Source: Spirochaetales bacterium
GTDB lineage: Bacteria; Spirochaetota; Spirochaetia; DSM-27196; SLST01
Direction: 5' to 3'
Assembly (NCBI GenBank): GCA_007130265.1
Contig: SLST01000227.1
Coordinates: forward strand, 1-5,015
DNA length: 5,015 nt
The position numbers and the translations under genes are program-made. Below the pieces are notes generated by a model. It was given only the letters and a program-made list of their open reading frames with translations. It had not been told where the DNA came from and ran no database searches. This document shows positions 3,661 to 5,015 of this stretch, piece after piece. How positions within the stretch are numbered: position 1 is the first letter of the stretch; every line of letters begins with the position of its first letter.

Positions 3661-5015
3661 ATGGGCAGCAAGCCGAACATCGTTCTTCTCTTCACCGACG
3701 ATCAGCGGTTCGACACAATCGCCGCGCTCGGCAATCCGGCGGTGCGTACGCCGAATCTCGACCGGCTCGTGCGCGCAGGCACGAGCTTCACCCATGCGCA
3801 CATTCCGTCCGGTACCTCCGGCGCGATCTGCATGCCGAGCCGCGCGATGCTGCACACCGGGCGCACGCTGTTCCACCTCCAGGGCGCTGGTGAGTCGATC
3901 CCGAAGGAGCACACGATGCTCGGCGAGACGCTCCAGTCGGCCGGCTACGCGGCGTTCGGAACCGGGAAGTGGCATAACGGGCCCGAGTCGTACGCGCGCA
4001 GCTTCACCGCAGGCGGTGAGGTGATGTTCGGGGGCATGGCCGATCACTGGAACGTCCCGATGTGCGACTGGGATCCGACCGGTGCGTACGACAATGTCGC
4101 GCCCTACATCAATGACCCGTTCGTCCGCAACACCGTCCAGCACCGGCACGTCGATCACATCCACTTCGGCCGGCATTCCACCGATATCGTGGCCGACCAT
4201 ACGATCGAGTTCATCCGGAGTCGCACCGGCGACGAACCGTTCTTCGCCTATACCTCGTTCCTCGCTCCGCACGATCCTCGCAGCATGCCTCAGGAGTACC
4301 TCGAGCTTTATGACCCTGCAAACATAGCACTCCCGGAGTCGTTTGCTCCCGAGCATAGCTTCGAGTACGGGCAGCACGACATCCGCGACGAGGTACTCGC
4401 TGCCTATCCAAGGACCGAGCACGAGATTCGCCGCCACATTGCCGAGTACTACGCGATGGTCACGCACCTCGATGACGCGATCGGACGAATCGTGCAGGCG
4501 GTCGAGGCGCGCGGCGAGTACGAGAACACGATCTTCGTTTTCGCCGGTGACAACGGGCTCGCCTGCGGCAAGCACGGACTCCTCGGCAAGCAGAACCACT
4601 ACGAGCACAGCATCCGCGTGCCGCTCGTTTTCGCGGGTCCGGGGATTCCTTCGGGGGAGACCCGCGACGCGTATGTCTATCTCCTTGATATCTACCCGAC
4701 GATCTGTGAGCTTATCGGCGTGGACACCCCGCAGACGGTGGAAGGGAAGAGTCTCGCGCCGGCTCTCCAGGGCTCCGATGCGCGGGTCCGCGACGAGCTC
4801 TACTTCGCCTACTGCGATACCATCCGCAGCGCGAAGGACAGACGTCACAAACTCGTGCTCTACTCCTTCGAGGATCACAACTACGCGCAGCTGTTCGACC
4901 TCCACAACGATCCGCATGAGCTGTCGAACCTGGTCGCCGTCGGGGAGACAGGGGAAACCGACGCGCTCGTCGCCCGGCTCGCCGAGCGTATCACGCTCTT
5001 CCGCTCCGAGTGGGA
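3661..5015 (+). CDS. Type I (formylglycine-dependent) sulfatase, 3'-partial
   Basis: This is a sulfate-ester hydrolase of the alkaline-phosphatase superfamily. The 451 complete codons seen have no stop and continue past the right edge. Metal ligands D13 and D14 occur in NIVLLFTDDQR. C57 in CMPSR (57-61), followed by AMLHTGR, is the cysteine converted to formylglycine. GTGKWH (100-105) supplies K103 and H105, APHDP (202-206) supplies H204, GDNG (296-299) supplies the second metal pair D297 and N298, and K310 lies in LLGKQNHYEHS. The C-terminal LFDLHNDPHELSNL block near the edge suggests that only a few dozen residues are missing. The protein begins directly at the first strand, so it has no signal peptide and should be cytoplasmic. 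A cluster of five histidines lies at 161-172. The natural substrate cannot be named: choline sulfate, phenol sulfate and sugar sulfates are all served by this family. A maturase such as FGE or anSME must be encoded elsewhere. Confidence 0.95.
   Translation, partial: MGSKPNIVLLFTDDQRFDTIAALGNPAVRTPNLDRLVRAGTSFTHAHIPSGTSGAICMPSRAMLHTGRTLFHLQGAGESIPKEHTMLGETLQSAGYAAFGTGKWHNGPESYARSFTAGGEVMFGGMADHWNVPMCDWDPTGAYDNVAPYINDPFVRNTVQHRHVDHIHFGRHSTDIVADHTIEFIRSRTGDEPFFAYTSFLAPHDPRSMPQEYLELYDPANIALPESFAPEHSFEYGQHDIRDEVLAAYPRTEHEIRRHIAEYYAMVTHLDDAIGRIVQAVEARGEYENTIFVFAGDNGLACGKHGLLGKQNHYEHSIRVPLVFAGPGIPSGETRDAYVYLLDIYPTICELIGVDTPQTVEGKSLAPALQGSDARVRDELYFAYCDTIRSAKDRRHKLVLYSFEDHNYAQLFDLHNDPHELSNLVAVGETGETDALVARLAERITLFRSEW

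Noticed and set aside
3574..4917. A 447-residue open frame on the minus strand
   Set aside because: It lies wholly opposite the sulfatase, which has all family motifs. The product has the valine/arginine/glutamate-rich composition typical of antisense frames in GC-rich genes, with no motif and no promoter or ribosome binding site.

Overview
This is a compact, GC-rich (roughly 60% or more by eye) bacterial window with five protein-coding genes and no RNA genes, mobile elements or CRISPR arrays that I can see. GTG starts, sigma70-type promoter hexamers and AAGGAG-type ribosome binding sites point to a bacterium. A cytoplasmic-looking sulfatase beside a DUF4091/GH123-like protein is a combination common in glycan-degrading lineages such as Planctomycetota, Verrucomicrobiota, Lentisphaerota, Hydrogenedentota and some environmental Spirochaetota. 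The sequence alone does not decide between them.

Layout. (1) Positions 1-635, plus strand: the 3' part of an unrecognised helical protein with a very acidic segment. (2) Positions 640-2711, minus strand: a two-gene operon that converges on gene 1 with a 4-base gap. It holds a small four-helix membrane protein (2274-2711) followed by a 537-residue DUF4091 / GH123-like protein (640-2253). (3) Positions 2712-2831: a 120-base divergent control region. It has a good minus-strand promoter (TTGACC, 17-base spacer, TATGGT) and a plus-strand extended -10 element (TGG-TATACT) lying so close to the next start codon that the mRNA may be almost leaderless. (4) Positions 2832-3560, plus strand: a DUF434/DUF5616 protein whose conserved acidic residues look like a PIN/NYN-type nuclease fold. 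(5) Positions 3661-5015, plus strand: a type I (formylglycine) sulfatase that runs off the right edge, with its own ribosome binding site and a probable promoter in the 100-base gap before it.

Functional reading. The GH123-like protein and the sulfatase both lack an export signal. The most economical idea is intracellular processing of a sulfated amino-sugar or other imported glycan, but no transporter is visible here and the two genes are in different transcription units. The DUF434 gene and the first gene have no evident link to this. I see no strong evidence for a new multi-gene system. The points most worth a second look are the overlapping divergent promoters with a near-leaderless start, the nuclease-like motif pattern in the DUF434 protein, the pairing of the orphan membrane protein with the GH123-like gene, and the strong hairpin inside the DUF434 gene.
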